From Larix sibirica (lineage: Eukaryota > Streptophyta > Pinopsida > Pinales > Pinaceae): a stretch of 20,562 nucleotides of DNA. Under the pieces are notes generated by a model that worked only from the letters and a program-made list of their open reading frames with translations, ran no database searches and was not told the DNA's origin. A program made the position numbers and the translations under genes. Location of the stretch: positions 7,867 through 28,428 of the forward strand of contig NWUY0300043930.1 in assembly GCA_004151065.3 (NCBI GenBank). Direction: 5' to 3'. Shown one piece after another: positions 1 to 9,549 of the stretch (position 1 is its first letter; the number at the start of each line of letters is the position of its first letter).

Positions 1-241
1 AATTTGGAGTGATTTTCAAGAATCATGATACCATTCATAAATATTGTTTGACATAAATAATTTTTTTTGTAAGTAATATTTCATATTAACTGTAAACTGA
101 GAAATACATAGCTGTCAATACATCTTGTTGGCCATAGGACTGCTCAACTTTTAAAATCTTTTCCAAAAACTACCCATCACCTTCCCACAACTTAACCAAG
201 AAGCCAAAGATCCACAGAAGTCCATACTAAAAGGAGCGACT

Positions 242-251
242 ACCTATCAAA
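242..251. repeat. Candidate target-site duplication of LINE-A, left copy
   Basis: The 10-mer ACCTATCAAA here recurs at 7480-7489, just beyond the GC-rich leader of LINE-A. The match is short and was found by looking at both ends, so chance cannot be excluded. It is supported by its position just outside the 3' and 5' parts of the element. Confidence 0.4.
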
Positions 252-444
252 TGCTATAGACGGCCCCAAAAAAAATCATCTTGTTACAACAACTCCCCAT
301 TCCCTTTATATCCGGTAAAAGACCTCGAAAAACACTAGTTTCCCAACCCTTTTACATCCGGTATCAACCCACAAAAGAAAGACTTAATATAAACTATTTC
401 ATGCATAAACAAGGTGAAAATAAAGCATTGAAGACTAAAAACAC
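252..444 (-). other. LINE-A 3' UTR
   Basis: No reading frame continues here on the minus strand after the ORF3 frame stops at 445. A T-run on the minus strand (complement of A8 at 267-274) matches the position of the T-run at the LINE-B 3' end. Two imperfect copies of a CCCTTT-x-ATCCGGTA motif lie about 45 bp apart (302-321 and 347-367). No poly(A) tail survives. Confidence 0.5.
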
Positions 445-1059
445 CTATGTAGCAACCAACCAATTCGACCCGCTTGCGAACGGACCCACTTCAGAGTGTG
501 GAGTTGTTGCGACCACACCAGTGCATCTGCATTCCCCACAGTAATGTTGATGCCATCTAGAACTGCTTCCAAGACCCGACAGAGTATGATGGGTAGGAGG
601 GTAGAGGGGGATTCCCAACTTCATGGTTATCAAATCCACTTTCTTGTGCATTAACCGACAGTCGTTATGATGCTCCCTCTAGGCCCTAGCTGGCTCAACT
701 TCTCCCAGTGCCTTGTTTTCGCGTTCCATCAAGACGTGAGCCAACATTCCTTTTGTTACCCAGTAGGTCGACACCATACGGTCATATGCTGCTAGATGCC
801 CTGCCATGGTTCCAGGGTCATGCACCCATTCCTCCACCTCGTCTTTGATACTCTCAATATTCTGATCTTTGAATTGTTTCCAAAGATCCTTCTCCAATTA
901 ATCAATTTCCTCCTGAATCTGATGTGGAATACGTCCCTGAAAGAACCTAGCAGTCTGGGTAGCCTTTACCTGCTCCCGGTTGGCATTCTTTCGTATCTGG
1001 GCATGGTGTTTACGGGAACCTTTACTCCCCTGTTGGGGTTGTCTTTTCTTCGGTTCCAT
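445..1059 (-). pseudogene. LINE-A candidate ORF3, about 204 codons, broken by two in-frame stops
   Basis: Starting at the ATG at 1059 (MEPKKRQ...) one minus-strand frame runs to a stop at 445, interrupted by TAA at 898-900 and TAG at 679-681. The N-terminal ~40 residues are basic (K/R/Q-rich). The middle reads TARFFQGRIPHQIQEE, then DLWKQF, EEWVHDPGTM, AAYDRMVSTYWVTKGML. Every one of these blocks has a counterpart in the same position in LINE-B (FFRRLFPEPLQ, NLWRMV, ADWVQDPGNT, ALYNRAVVTLWVTK). The frame lies about 170 nt after a shared EIMT motif at the end of ORF2. The final ~60 residues do not resemble LINE-B and may be drifted. I do not recognise the protein family. It could instead be a C-terminal extension of ORF2, because in this copy no stop separates the two in this frame from 1308 on. 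Confidence 0.6.
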
Positions 1060-2060
1060 ACTCAACCTTATGATACCAGGGGGAGTCCAATCATAGAGAC
1101 ATAGACAAAGAATAGCACAAAACAAAAGCATCAATAGTCTCAAGATCGTGGATATGCATGTTAGCTTGTCAGTGCCTTCCTCATTTATAACGGCCAAGTC
1201 TCTTCTTTCCTTAATTCTTGTCATAATTTCTCTTAGCTCCGGATTTGATTGAATTACTGCCATATCCAGTCCCTCTGATCCGACACTTTCTTCTTTCATT
1301 CCTTCCATCAATGGTTCGTTGGTCTCAAACTGTCCTGAGTTTGGTCCCCATTATTCTCATTATTACCCACTCTATTGAGTAAAAGCTCAAGGTGTCTAGG
1401 GTACAACATGTTGGAGTTCTCACCACTGTCACGTGGGATGGTGTTACTTCGCAAGGTGCCACCATGCTCTATGCCATGTTCGCCAGTCCCAGTGATCGTG
1501 TTATTATTCCGGCTTGCCAAGGCACGATTGTCCATGTTAGCCACCTGGGTACATTGAGTGGTCCACTCACATGCTCCGAAATCTGACAAGGTTCCTTCCC
1601 TTTTTCTGTGGTGTGATTCCGCTCCAACGTTTTCCAAACAGTCAGCCACTTTGTTTCCTTCTCTTCTGACATGGCTAAAAGTCCAAGCGTTTGACCTCCG
1701 AAGAATGCTCCACAAGTCTTCCACTCGATCGGAAAGATGCCAGCTGGTTGCCACCTTTGCAAGTTGTTTTCTGAGTTGGAGTTTCTTATCCATGGTGATG
1801 ATTATTCTTGAATCTCCTTCAACTATGAGGGGTTCCCATTTCTTCCTTTCTGCGATTCTTAATCCCTGTATCATACCTTCAATTTCAACAGTGGTGTTCG
1901 TGTCGAACCCTATATTTCCATGGAACATTAGTAGAATTTTTCCCTCCTAGTTATGTATAACCCCCCCAAATCCAGCCTGGCTAGGGTTCCCTTTGGAGGC
2001 ACCGCCAAAGTTTAGTTTGAAATCCTCTGTCGGAGGTGGAACCCGAGAATTGGGACTGTT
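1060..2060 (-). pseudogene. LINE-A ORF2 C-terminus: RNase H domain, catalytically dead
   Basis: The minus strand reads FKLNFGGASKGNPSQAGFGG, then VEIEGMIQGL, VEGDSRIII, and HVRREGNKVADCLE. These are the ordered blocks of the RNase H domain found at the end of ORF2 in many plant L1 LINEs, where it degrades template RNA during reverse transcription. The first catalytic Asp (consensus FDGAS) is Gly here (codon 2006-2004). A TAG stop follows GGVIHN near 1948. The later Glu, Asp and Asp positions are still visible. The longest open piece is 1308-1928. Beyond the domain, residues are S/T/N-rich and drift into another frame that carries EIMT near 1230. From there to 1060 is a T-rich stretch leading to ORF3. 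Confidence 0.85.
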
Positions 2061-2970
2061 TTGATCAGCATGAGAAGTGACTCATTTTCTGGTCAAACCC
2101 TGATCTGTTCTGCTTAGGTTTAGTTGGTTTAGGATTTTGAGTTCCCTATCCGGTCCTCCCAAGGAGTAATCTTCACTGTCTCTTGGATATGGAGAATAAG
2201 TTTTTGCCATATATTTTGGGTTGTGGCTTTGACATCTTCAAAGATGAATCTATTGCGTTCTTTCCAAATTTCCCAGATCGAGAATCCAGGGAACATGAGC
2301 CATATCTGAGTCACAATTTTGTTGCTGAAGGAATTATGGTCCCATTCTTTAATAGTTTGATCTGGGCTTCCCGTGTGTCGGTTGGATCTTCTGAAAAGCT
2401 TCGCTCCCTAATCCCATAATGAAGAGGAGAATTTGCATGAGTCTAGGAGGTGGTTTATAGTTTCTTCTTCTTGGTTGCAGAGGGGGCATTGAGAGGGACC
2501 AACGAACCTTCATTTCTGAAGATTTTCACTAGTGAGGATTCGTTAATGAATCACCATCCAAACAAAAAGGGAAACTTTCAGCCAAGGATTAGATGACCAG
2601 ATTTTTTCCATATATCGTCTTCTCGTCTTTCTTCAATATTTGTCCATAAGTCATATGCCTCTTTGGTATTGAAATTTCCTTTTGAGGTATATCCCCATCT
2701 AATTTTATCAAGCCCTCTTTGAATTTTTATCAATATTTCTTGGAGGGATTCCTCCATTTGTCGGCTTTCCTCAATCAAGCATCCTTGTTGCCACCACTCT
2801 GTTGTTGCCATTCCCTAAAAGTTTCTTCCTCCTTTTCTGGTTTCCAAAATTGCGAGACTTTGGAGAGACCCAAAGCTTTACATCGTTCTTGGAATTCTTA
2901 AAGGGGGTGGGAGGAAGAAATTTTGGGTCTTTTCTACCAAGAGTCCTCCCATAAATCAACCGTTGTTCCA
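2061..2970 (-). pseudogene. LINE-A ORF2: zf-RVT zinc-binding and connection region
   Basis: After the RT thumb, the frame at 2578-2811 contains KIRWGYTSKGNFNTKEAYDL, the hallmark start of the zf-RVT domain. After a frameshift near 2590 it continues as WLKVSLFVWMVIH, RILTSENLQK, FVGPSQCPLCNQEEE and INHLL, so the C-x2-C and following His of the zinc-binding knuckle are visible. The piece at 2129-2314 reads FPGFSIWEIWKERNRFIFE, the usual linker between zf-RVT and RNase H. At least two nonsense changes (after VIH and after LQK) and one frameshift break the region. Confidence 0.85.
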
Positions 2971-4997
2971 TCTCTTATCTCCCGAAATCTATGATCTTGG
3001 ATAACCTTCTGGATGCCAAGCAGTTTTCCATATGTGTGAGCCCTATTTCTCCTCATTAAATCTTTTGGGATCTTGTTTAGATCTATCTTGAGCGTATTTG
3101 GCATGCCATAGTTGTGCCCAGGGTCTGGTGTTATAGGTGATCCATTTCCACCATATTTTTTCTCCTAAGATTTCATTATTTTTCCCTGGGTCTCGCAGGC
3201 CCAGACCCCCTTTTAGTTTGGGTTGACAGACTTTCTCCCAACTTACCAATGCCCATTTTGGTTTTTTGGGTTCCCCCCCAATAAAAATCTCTACCGGATG
3301 GACCTCATTTCCTTAATCACGGCTTTGGGGGCAGCTAGAACCAAGAACAGGTAAATTGGCATTGCCTGAAGAACCGATTTGAGGAGAATAAGTCTACTTG
3401 CTAAATTAAGAGGCCTTACAGCCCACTTGGTCAGTTTTTTCCTCATTCTATCTAGAACATCCGCCCATGAGACCTTTTTTATAACACCTTCTACTAGTGG
3501 GGCTCCTAGATATTTGGATGTAAGGGAGCTCCCCTGAAACCCTAGAATTCAGAGAATATTTCTCTGGGAGATATTGGGAGTATTAAAAAAGAAGACCTGA
3601 GATTTCTCTCTATTTACTTCTAGACTCGATGCTTTGGAGAAACAATTCATGCATGTTTTGATAGCTTTGGGTTCCTGGACCGAAGCATATCCCATAAGCA
3701 TAGTGTCATCCACAAACTACTGATGGCTTTGTTTGTCCATATTATGGTGGATATTGAGACCTCTTAGGACTCCTCTTGTCACCATGGATTTGATCAATTT
3801 TCTAAGGCCTTTTTCCATTAAAATGAAGAGAAACGGGGATAGGGGATCTCCCTGACGAATGCCTCTTGTTGAGATGAAGGTTTTAGTTGGGGAGCCGTTA
3901 AGCATTATCGAGAAAAAAATTGAGGAAGTCATGCTCATAACCCAGTCTATCCAGTCCCTGTCAAAGTCATAGGATTTTAACATTTCTCTCATGAATTTCC
4001 AACTCAGTTTGTCATAAGCTTTTGAAATGTCAAGCTTTAGCAGCATCCCAAGGATCTTAGTAACTCTTAGGGAATGTATGACTTCATGAACTAGGATAAC
4101 CCCATTCAAAATCTATCTGCCTTCCACAAAGCCTGGATGCTCAAGAGAAATTAAGATGGGAAGGATGGGTTTCAACCTCTTGGCCATGAATTTTGTTATA
4201 ATTTTATAGATTACATTGCAAAGAGCGATGGGTCTGAACTTACCTAGAGTGTCCGCTCCCTCAAATTTTGTGATGAGGGTCAGAAAGGTGGCATTAAATG
4301 CCTGAAGAACCCCTTTGTCTTGTCATGAGTCCTCCACAATTTGCCAGACTTCAAGCTTGATCATATCCCAAAAGTGGTGGAAGAAATTAGTGGTGAAGCC
4401 ATCTGGTCCTGGAGCTTTTCCCTCTGCGATTTGATGAATGGCTTCCTCGACTTCCAGTAGAGCTATTGGCCTCTTCAATATTTCATTTTGTTCTGCAGTC
4501 ACAGTTGGGGGTATGAATTGGGTGATCTAGCTATGTGTTCATATCTATTAACCTGATCTTCCCTCATAATGTCCTCATAGTACTGTGTTAGTTCTGCTTC
4601 CATTTCTTCTATGGTTTCCACATATTGTCCTGTGTCTTTTTTTATTCTATTTATCCTTGAATTTTGTCGATTCTGAATTACATATCGATGGGAAAAATTT
4701 AGTGTTCCTTTCTCCTTCTTGAATCCATTGGTTCCTAGATTTATGTTTCCAATAAATTTCTTCATGTCTTTCTCGGGCATTCAATTGTTCCATAATGTCC
4801 TTTTCCTGTCTTTTCAAGTCTTCATTGTACCCATTGCTCATACCTTCCCTTTGAATGGATTCCATTTTCTCGTTGAGGGTTTTTTTGTCTTGGAAGATGT
4901 TCCCAAATTCTTCTCTATTCCACAAGCGTATTTTGGATTTCAGCATTTTCAGTTTTTGCTGAAACTGGCACATTTTTGTCCCCCTAGGGGTGTCCAT
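2971..4997 (-). pseudogene. LINE-A ORF2: reverse transcriptase domain
   Basis: Minus-strand blocks in order: a linker (4647-4997) with GERNTKFF; then AEGKAPGPDGFTTNFFHHFW near 4400; LDISKAYDKLSW with its catalytic Asp; RGIRQGDPLSPFLFIL; FVDDTMLMG near 3710; and the C-terminal VSWEKVCQPKLKGGLGLRDP at 3043-3249. These are the canonical RT motifs of the plant L1 clade, and both Asp residues of the FVDD box survive. Breaks: frameshift near 4720, TGA after IVEDS near 4320, TAG immediately before FVDD (3717-3719), and further stops at 3540-3560. The palm piece at 3717-4109 (130 codons) is the longest intact part. Confidence 0.92.
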
Positions 4998-5051
4998 TTC
5001 CTCCCACCACTGTTATACTAGGGATTTAAAGTGCTTGTGCTCCAGGCAGAA

Positions 5052-5801
5052 TTATTCGAAGCGAAAGGGATTTCTACCACTCAAGCCAGTCCTCTCCCAA
5101 AACAGGCCGACTGACCAATGATTGGATCCTGTTGAGGGCATACCAAACGCGTGTAGGTATCCACCCACATTAGCTAGACTTTCTAAAATAAGGAATCTGT
5201 CTAATATGAAAGCCACGTGGTGTTCCCCGCCGTGTTTTTTATTCCAGGTAAACCATTCGTTCCCTGTTTCTAGGTCCACGAGGTTTCTAGTGTCAATGAA
5301 TTCTTTGACAGCTTCATTTGTTGGTCGTAGTATTCTTCTCCCTCCTTTCTTTTATTACAGAGTTGTTATCATACTGAAATATCCCCCGATGATCCAATGT
5401 CTATCCCCTATCCATTGTGCTAACCAAGCCAAAGATTCTAGAAGTGCTGGTTTTTTAGGAATACTGCTTGGACCATATACATTGGATATTACTCCCCTAA
5501 TCCTGGAGTCGAGAATCGCGAAATTTGCAAAGAGTGAGAATCTTGTGGACCAATTTTTTTTTAGATCTATTGCTTCTGAGCGCCAAAGAATCGCAATTCC
5601 TCCCGTGTTCCCTCGAGCATCAATTTCCATTGTCTTGCTACCTTTCCATACTTTATTTCCTATTTCCCGAATTGTCTCTGCACTACACTTAGTTTCCTGA
5701 AGAAGGACTATAACCAGTTTTTCCACTCTGATTTTGTTTCTCATATTTTTTATTTTACGTGGGTGATTTCACCCACGAATATTCCATGATATTACCTTCA
5801 T
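5052..5801 (-). pseudogene. LINE-A ORF2 N-terminus: AP-like endonuclease
   Basis: ORF2 starts at the ATG at 5801 (MKVISWNIRG), followed at once by TGA at 5769-5771 where Trp or Leu is usual. The frame then runs through LLQETK (catalytic Glu), GNTGGIAILW, NVYGP and WIIGGYFSMI. In this family the last block is GGDFN, so the catalytic Asp has become Tyr. After two stops near 5355 the frame continues with NEWFTWNKKHGG, ILDRFLI and GSNHWSVGL. The consensus SDHW has become SNHW, a second lost active-site Asp, while its His is kept. In living elements this domain nicks the target DNA to prime insertion. This copy cannot do so. Confidence 0.9.
5798..5801 (-). promoter_or_regulatory. ATGA overlap of ORF1 stop and ORF2 start
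   Basis: On the minus strand the sequence CTCAATGAAGG holds both the last ORF1 frame's stop (TGA) and the ORF2 ATG, sharing bases. Such overlaps permit termination-reinitiation, which is known for some non-LTR elements. The assignment depends on the last ~35 ORF1 codons being in their original frame. Confidence 0.5.
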
Positions 5802-6716
5802 TGAGAAACCCTATTTACTTCTGAAAAAGGAACCCTGATCATAGGGTACTGACCTAATTCAATCAATTTGGTCCCGACCTCCGCTAACCTTTTCCTATTT
5901 GTCTTTCTTCCTCTTTTTCCCCGCTCCTTCGGTTGCTTCCTTTTGTGGTTCCTTAGCGATACCCAGTTGTGGTGTGGATTTTGCTTTGAGTATAGCAACT
6001 TGCAGAAGCTCTATCTGTCTATGTCATACATATCATTTTCCTTTTTTGTCACACTCTTTCTCTATTTCATCTAGATCCAATTCACCTAGATCCATATCCT
6101 CAACCTCTTCTATCATGTCATACTCCATCGCTTCAGGTTGATCTGCCTGTATTTCCAAGTTGGTGTTGGCCTTTTCCAAGTCTGGGACACTTCCTTGTTC
6201 TGGTTTCCCTGGTTCATCTATATCTTCCCTTACTGTGTTTAGGGTTTCAAATTTATTGGCCCTAGTTGGTTTTTGGGCCTTTGACTGTTCCTGGTGTTGT
6301 TGATTGTTCGGCTTCCTTCCTGTTTTTCATCGAGGTACCTGAGTAAATCCATATTTTGTCGATCTCTTTTCTTTTTCCTAGGTAACCTGCTGGGGGTAGG
6401 GATTGAATTATTGAGCGGACATTCATGACTGAGGTGGCCATATTCATGGAATTTACGACACCTGAATGGAAAATGCTCGTAATCAACTGTCTGGATCCAG
6501 TCCTCATCGTCCAAGTCAGGTTGATAGCTCCAGGTAAATCCTATGATAGGTCCATGTAGACGCATATACGTGCAAAGGAAGTATATCTTCTCTATTTCAT
6601 TTGCTTAGAGGCCTTAACGAATTTACCCAAGGTATTTCCGATATCCTTCAGGATCTCAGGTTCCCAGTATTCACATGGAAGAGAGTAAATCCTGATCCAT
6701 ACTGGGGCGATATTCA

Positions 6717-7144
6717 GATCTTCTTTGTCAGGGTTAAATCTTTCTTTCCAAGGGCATAGATATAGCCCTTTTGAAAAAAAAAATATGCGCCTCCTTCCAG
6801 GATTCCATCCCTATCCTCTTGGTTGAAAAATACTATGGTGAAGAATCCCTTGGCTCCTAGATGGATATCATAGTGTCCTTTAGGGTTCCAAGTAAACTTG
6901 ATCCATTTTATGAGATCTTTCTCCTTTGGNGATCTTCTTTGTCAGGGTTAAATCTTTCTTTCCATGGGCATAGATATAGCCCGAATGAAAAAAAGAAATA
7001 TGGGCCTCCTTCCAAAATTCGATCCCTATCCTCCTGGTTGAAAAATACTATGATGAAGAAGCCCTTGGCTCCTAGATGCAGATCATAGTGTCCTTTAGGG
7101 TTTCAAGTAAACTTGATCCATTTTATGAGATATTTCTCCTTTGG
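6717..7144. repeat. 214-bp tandem duplication inside LINE-A ORF1, split by one N
   Basis: 6717-6929 and 6931-7144 begin with GATCTTCTTTGTCAGGG and end with CTCCTTTGG, and align over their full length with roughly 8 percent mismatches by eye. They differ in quality: the second copy has TGA where the first keeps the Trp codon of the FTWNPKG motif, while the first has a frame slip in a T-run. A single N (6930) sits exactly between them. This may be a real duplication or a false join of two allelic or paralogous contig ends. Confidence 0.9.
6930..6930. other. Ambiguous base (N) at repeat junction
   Basis: The only N in LINE-A. It lies precisely at the boundary between the two 213/214-bp copies. 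Confidence 0.95.
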
Positions 7145-7387
7145 CTAGATCCTAATAAAATTTCCTATCAAATCTTTTTCTCTCCATTGTTCTACCCTTT
7201 TCCGAATGTTCTCCGACCGAATTTGAAGCGAAGGAATCGCTGTCAATCTAGGTAAACAACCTCCTTTCTTTTTTCGAGATCCGAGTATGGTTCTGCTGCT
7301 TCCGATCTCCCGTTCAAATTCCTCCTGTGCTGCCTCTTTCATGCCAATTGCTTGATCCATATCAGGGATCACCTGCTGCTTCTTCAA

Positions 7388-7424
7388 GGAGGGGGGTCTG
7401 CCCCCTCCGCAGGAAACCTCCTGC
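7388..7424 (-). promoter_or_regulatory. Two adjacent GC-rich hairpins in LINE-A 5' leader
   Basis: 7388-7408 has perfect 8-bp arms GGAGGGGG and CCCCCTCC around a 5-nt loop. 7409-7424 has perfect 6-bp arms GCAGGA and TCCTGC around a 4-nt loop. The pair abuts with no gap and ends 28 nt upstream of the ORF1 ATG at 7360, where it would fold in the element's RNA. A role in translation or RNA packaging is a guess. Confidence 0.6.
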
Positions 7425-7432
7425 CCGCCTTC

Positions 7433-7446
7433 AAACCCTAAACCCT
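7433..7446 (-). promoter_or_regulatory. Telo-box-like sequence in LINE-A leader
   Basis: AAACCCTAAACCCT on the plus strand is two units of the plant telomere-type repeat. Short motifs of this kind (telo-boxes) occur in promoters and leaders of many plant housekeeping genes. Here it would lie within the 5' end of the LINE. Confidence 0.4.
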
Positions 7447-7479
7447 CGTGTGTGTGGAGGCTTTACATTCGATCCCCAA

Positions 7480-7489
7480 ACCTATCAAA
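7480..7489. repeat. Candidate target-site duplication of LINE-A, right copy
   Basis: Exact copy of ACCTATCAAA at 242-251. If real, LINE-A spans 252-7479 and its 5' leader is about 119 nt upstream of the ORF1 ATG. Confidence 0.4.
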
Positions 7490-9549
7490 CTCCCTTTCAC
7501 CACTCTTCAAAATCTCTTTCTAGTCCTTTTGAATTAAATACTTTAATATTCTATAGTATTTTGAATTAAAAACTTTAATATTATGATATTTTAATTAAAA
7601 AAATAATATAAATGATGGATATTAAAATGTCCAATTTATGTGACATTTCTACTCCAATCCATATTTTACATTCTCTTTTGTATAGATTTTTTTTTTTACC
7701 TAATTAGTTCTAGTTTGTCTTTATATATTAGTTCGTCTTTATATATGTGCCAAGAATTAAGATGTAATCATTGCTTTCCAATTCCAACTTATATATATGT
7801 TAAATATTAAATTTCAAAACAACAATAAGTGAAGGAAGGAAATAACACACATCATATCATTAATATAATAAAGGTAAATGCTATAGATGTAGAAAAGATG
7901 AACAATAAACAAAGCACATATCAAACGAGTCTACAATTATAATTGTTTTTAAACATTTATGTCTAATCACATACAAACTAACTCATGCATTTATCTTGTC
8001 AATTGACATGTTTGGTCAAATTAAAACAAAAACAAGAGAACATCTATGTAGGTTTTCTACCTTTATTAGAGAATACTCCAATCTATAAAATTTGAAAAGC
8101 ACATAAATCAAAAGAGAAAAAGAACATAGAAAATCACATAAAGATACAAACTTATGCGATTCCAACATTCCCAACTCTAACAGATGGGTATACCTCCAAT
8201 ATTGCCAATTTAGTATTATCATATGCTTAAAGGAATAGTTGAATAATATATACCATTAATATGCCCAAATATTTTTACAAATACATAATATTAAGGGTCC
8301 TCTATATTAACTGGAAGTGTTGTTTCCAGAAGTCTACCTAAAAGAACCTTAAACTTTTCAATAAGTTAATTATATGGAAAAATATATTTGGAAAAAAAAC
8401 ATGAAAAATAACTTTGAGAAGTGCATATGCATTACAATTTACTATGTATATACAAAAGATAGATCCTCCTTGGCTCTAACACAAAATTTCCAAAACAAAA
8501 AGCATATAAAACATATATATATATATATATTTTTTTTTTCATAGTCTAAGTGGAGAACAAAACATTGTTTTTAACAAGTTGGAAAGAAAAAAAATCCTAT
8601 AGGCTTTATTATTGTTTCTGTTTTTTTGTTGAGGGGACTAACAATGTCAGAGGTTCTTGAAACACATTTCTATTAAAATTGGAAAGATTTTATTACATGG
8701 ACAACTCCATAACTGTGTTTTTTGGTTATTTTGCAATTCTAGATCCATTGTTTAATTCTAGTTTTAATTAATATCATCAACCCTAAATTTATTGTTGACT
8801 TCAATGCTTCTAGGCTCTAGCTCGTGTTTCTTGTCATGAGTAGAAGGAGATGTGAGATTTTAGAATAGATAAATGAGGGTGATACTGATCATGATCATAT
8901 TCTCAAGCATAAAAATGGCCAGCAAATCCATATGATAATAAAGGGAGCAAGCGGCACAATACTGGCCTCTCCTTCGCTGGCCAAACATTCACCACTCTAA
9001 ATTGGGGATTTGTAAGTGATCAATATTATGATCAATAATTTGATTTTAGTCTTCCAACATCCAAGGAAAGAACTAGTTGTGACACTTTTTAATTTATTTG
9101 TGCATATTGATAGGCTATATTGGGAAGGCATTTGGTCACATGGATTATGATCTCATAATGAACTTTTCTATCAAAGTACTCGAGCTATCAAAATATATTG
9201 CAACAACAATGATTTCCCTATTATGAATTTGATTGCAGTAAATATAATGATCAGTTGAGGTCCAATTAAGAAAATGCATACATGTTAGGGAATGTATGTA
9301 ATGGTAGCAAGTTGATTCTCCTTCTAAACAATGCACTTGTAGTTTTCTAGAGCCACAAAAATACAAACCTATTCCCTATCAATGTGGAGTTTGAATTGCT
9401 GCATAGGTGGTAGCTGATGTCATTACTATGGTAGTTCAAAACAACACCCCCAGTTAATTCACTAACGAGCATTAGCACAAGACTACCACCATATCAATTG
9501 TTGAAATCTCTACTATAGTTGATTGGATTTGGGCGAACTCCATGCATAT
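7490..9549. other. AT-rich spacer without recognisable genes
   Basis: No reading frame here resembles a protein on either strand. Small structures: a 24-bp direct repeat TTTTGAATTAAA-x-ACTTTAATATT at 7527-7550 and 7559-7582; a doubled GTCTTTATATAT motif near 7716-7746; and the AT run described separately. Short open frames such as 8016-8222 and 9145-9366 have ordinary low-complexity composition and no motifs. Confidence 0.6.
8513..8539. repeat. (AT)9 microsatellite followed by T-run
   Basis: About nine AT units run straight into nine T residues. Confidence 0.85.

Larger units (their letters stand above)
5798..7360 (-). pseudogene. LINE-A ORF1: nucleic-acid-binding protein with DUF4283-like domain and zinc knuckle
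   Basis: The first ATG in frame is at 7360 (MDQAIGMKEAAQEE), and the same frame upstream has only a TTG. The DUF4283-like region reads LIKWIKFT, NPKGHYDLHLGAKGFF, FFNQEDRDRILEGGPYFF, APVWIRIYSLPCEYW and ILKDIGNTLGKFVK. A CCHC knuckle follows near 6470 (FRCRKFHEYGHLSHECPL), but its second Cys is Phe, so metal binding is probably lost. The middle is acidic (EAMEYDMIEEVEDMDLGELD) and the end is basic (KRGRKTNRKR), closing at TGA 5798-5800. Several frames are needed to read it, and an internal 214-bp tandem duplication breaks the domain. In active elements this protein coats the LINE RNA. Confidence 0.88.
252..7479 (-). mobile_element. LINE-A: decayed, near full-length plant L1-type non-LTR retrotransposon
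   Basis: The minus strand carries, in order, a short leader, ORF1 (DUF4283-like plus zinc knuckle), ORF2 (AP endonuclease, reverse transcriptase, zf-RVT, RNase H), a candidate ORF3 and a 3' UTR. This is the architecture of plant L1-clade LINEs that acquired an RNase H. About 7.2 kb is close to full length. Inactivation is extensive: stops in every ORF, frameshifts, and loss of endonuclease and RNase H catalytic Asp residues. The 3' end is placed by comparison with LINE-B: both end in an ATGAT followed by a T-run on the minus strand (267-278 here). The 5' end is placed only by a candidate target-site duplication. The boundaries are therefore inferred, while the interior is secure. Confidence 0.9.

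Noticed and set aside
281-544. Plus-strand 87-codon open frame
   Set aside because: It lies opposite the LINE-A 3' UTR and ORF3, uses non-ATG starts, and has no motif.
1060-1160. Hydrophobic, membrane-like segment (LRLLMLLFCAILCLCLYDW) before ORF3 in LINE-A
   Set aside because: The matching stretch of LINE-B has several stops and is simply T-rich, so this is more likely an untranslated spacer read by chance.
1306-1310. TGATG overlap that could couple ORF2 and ORF3 in LINE-A
   Set aside because: Comparison with LINE-B (EIMT motif) shows the native ORF2 end is probably in the other frame, so the stop at 1308 looks like a frameshift product.
1558-1950. Plus-strand 130-codon open frame
   Set aside because: Antisense of the RNase H domain.
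5122-5700. Plus-strand 192-codon open frame, the second longest in the window
   Set aside because: It is the antisense of the endonuclease domain, which is clearly recognisable on the minus strand.
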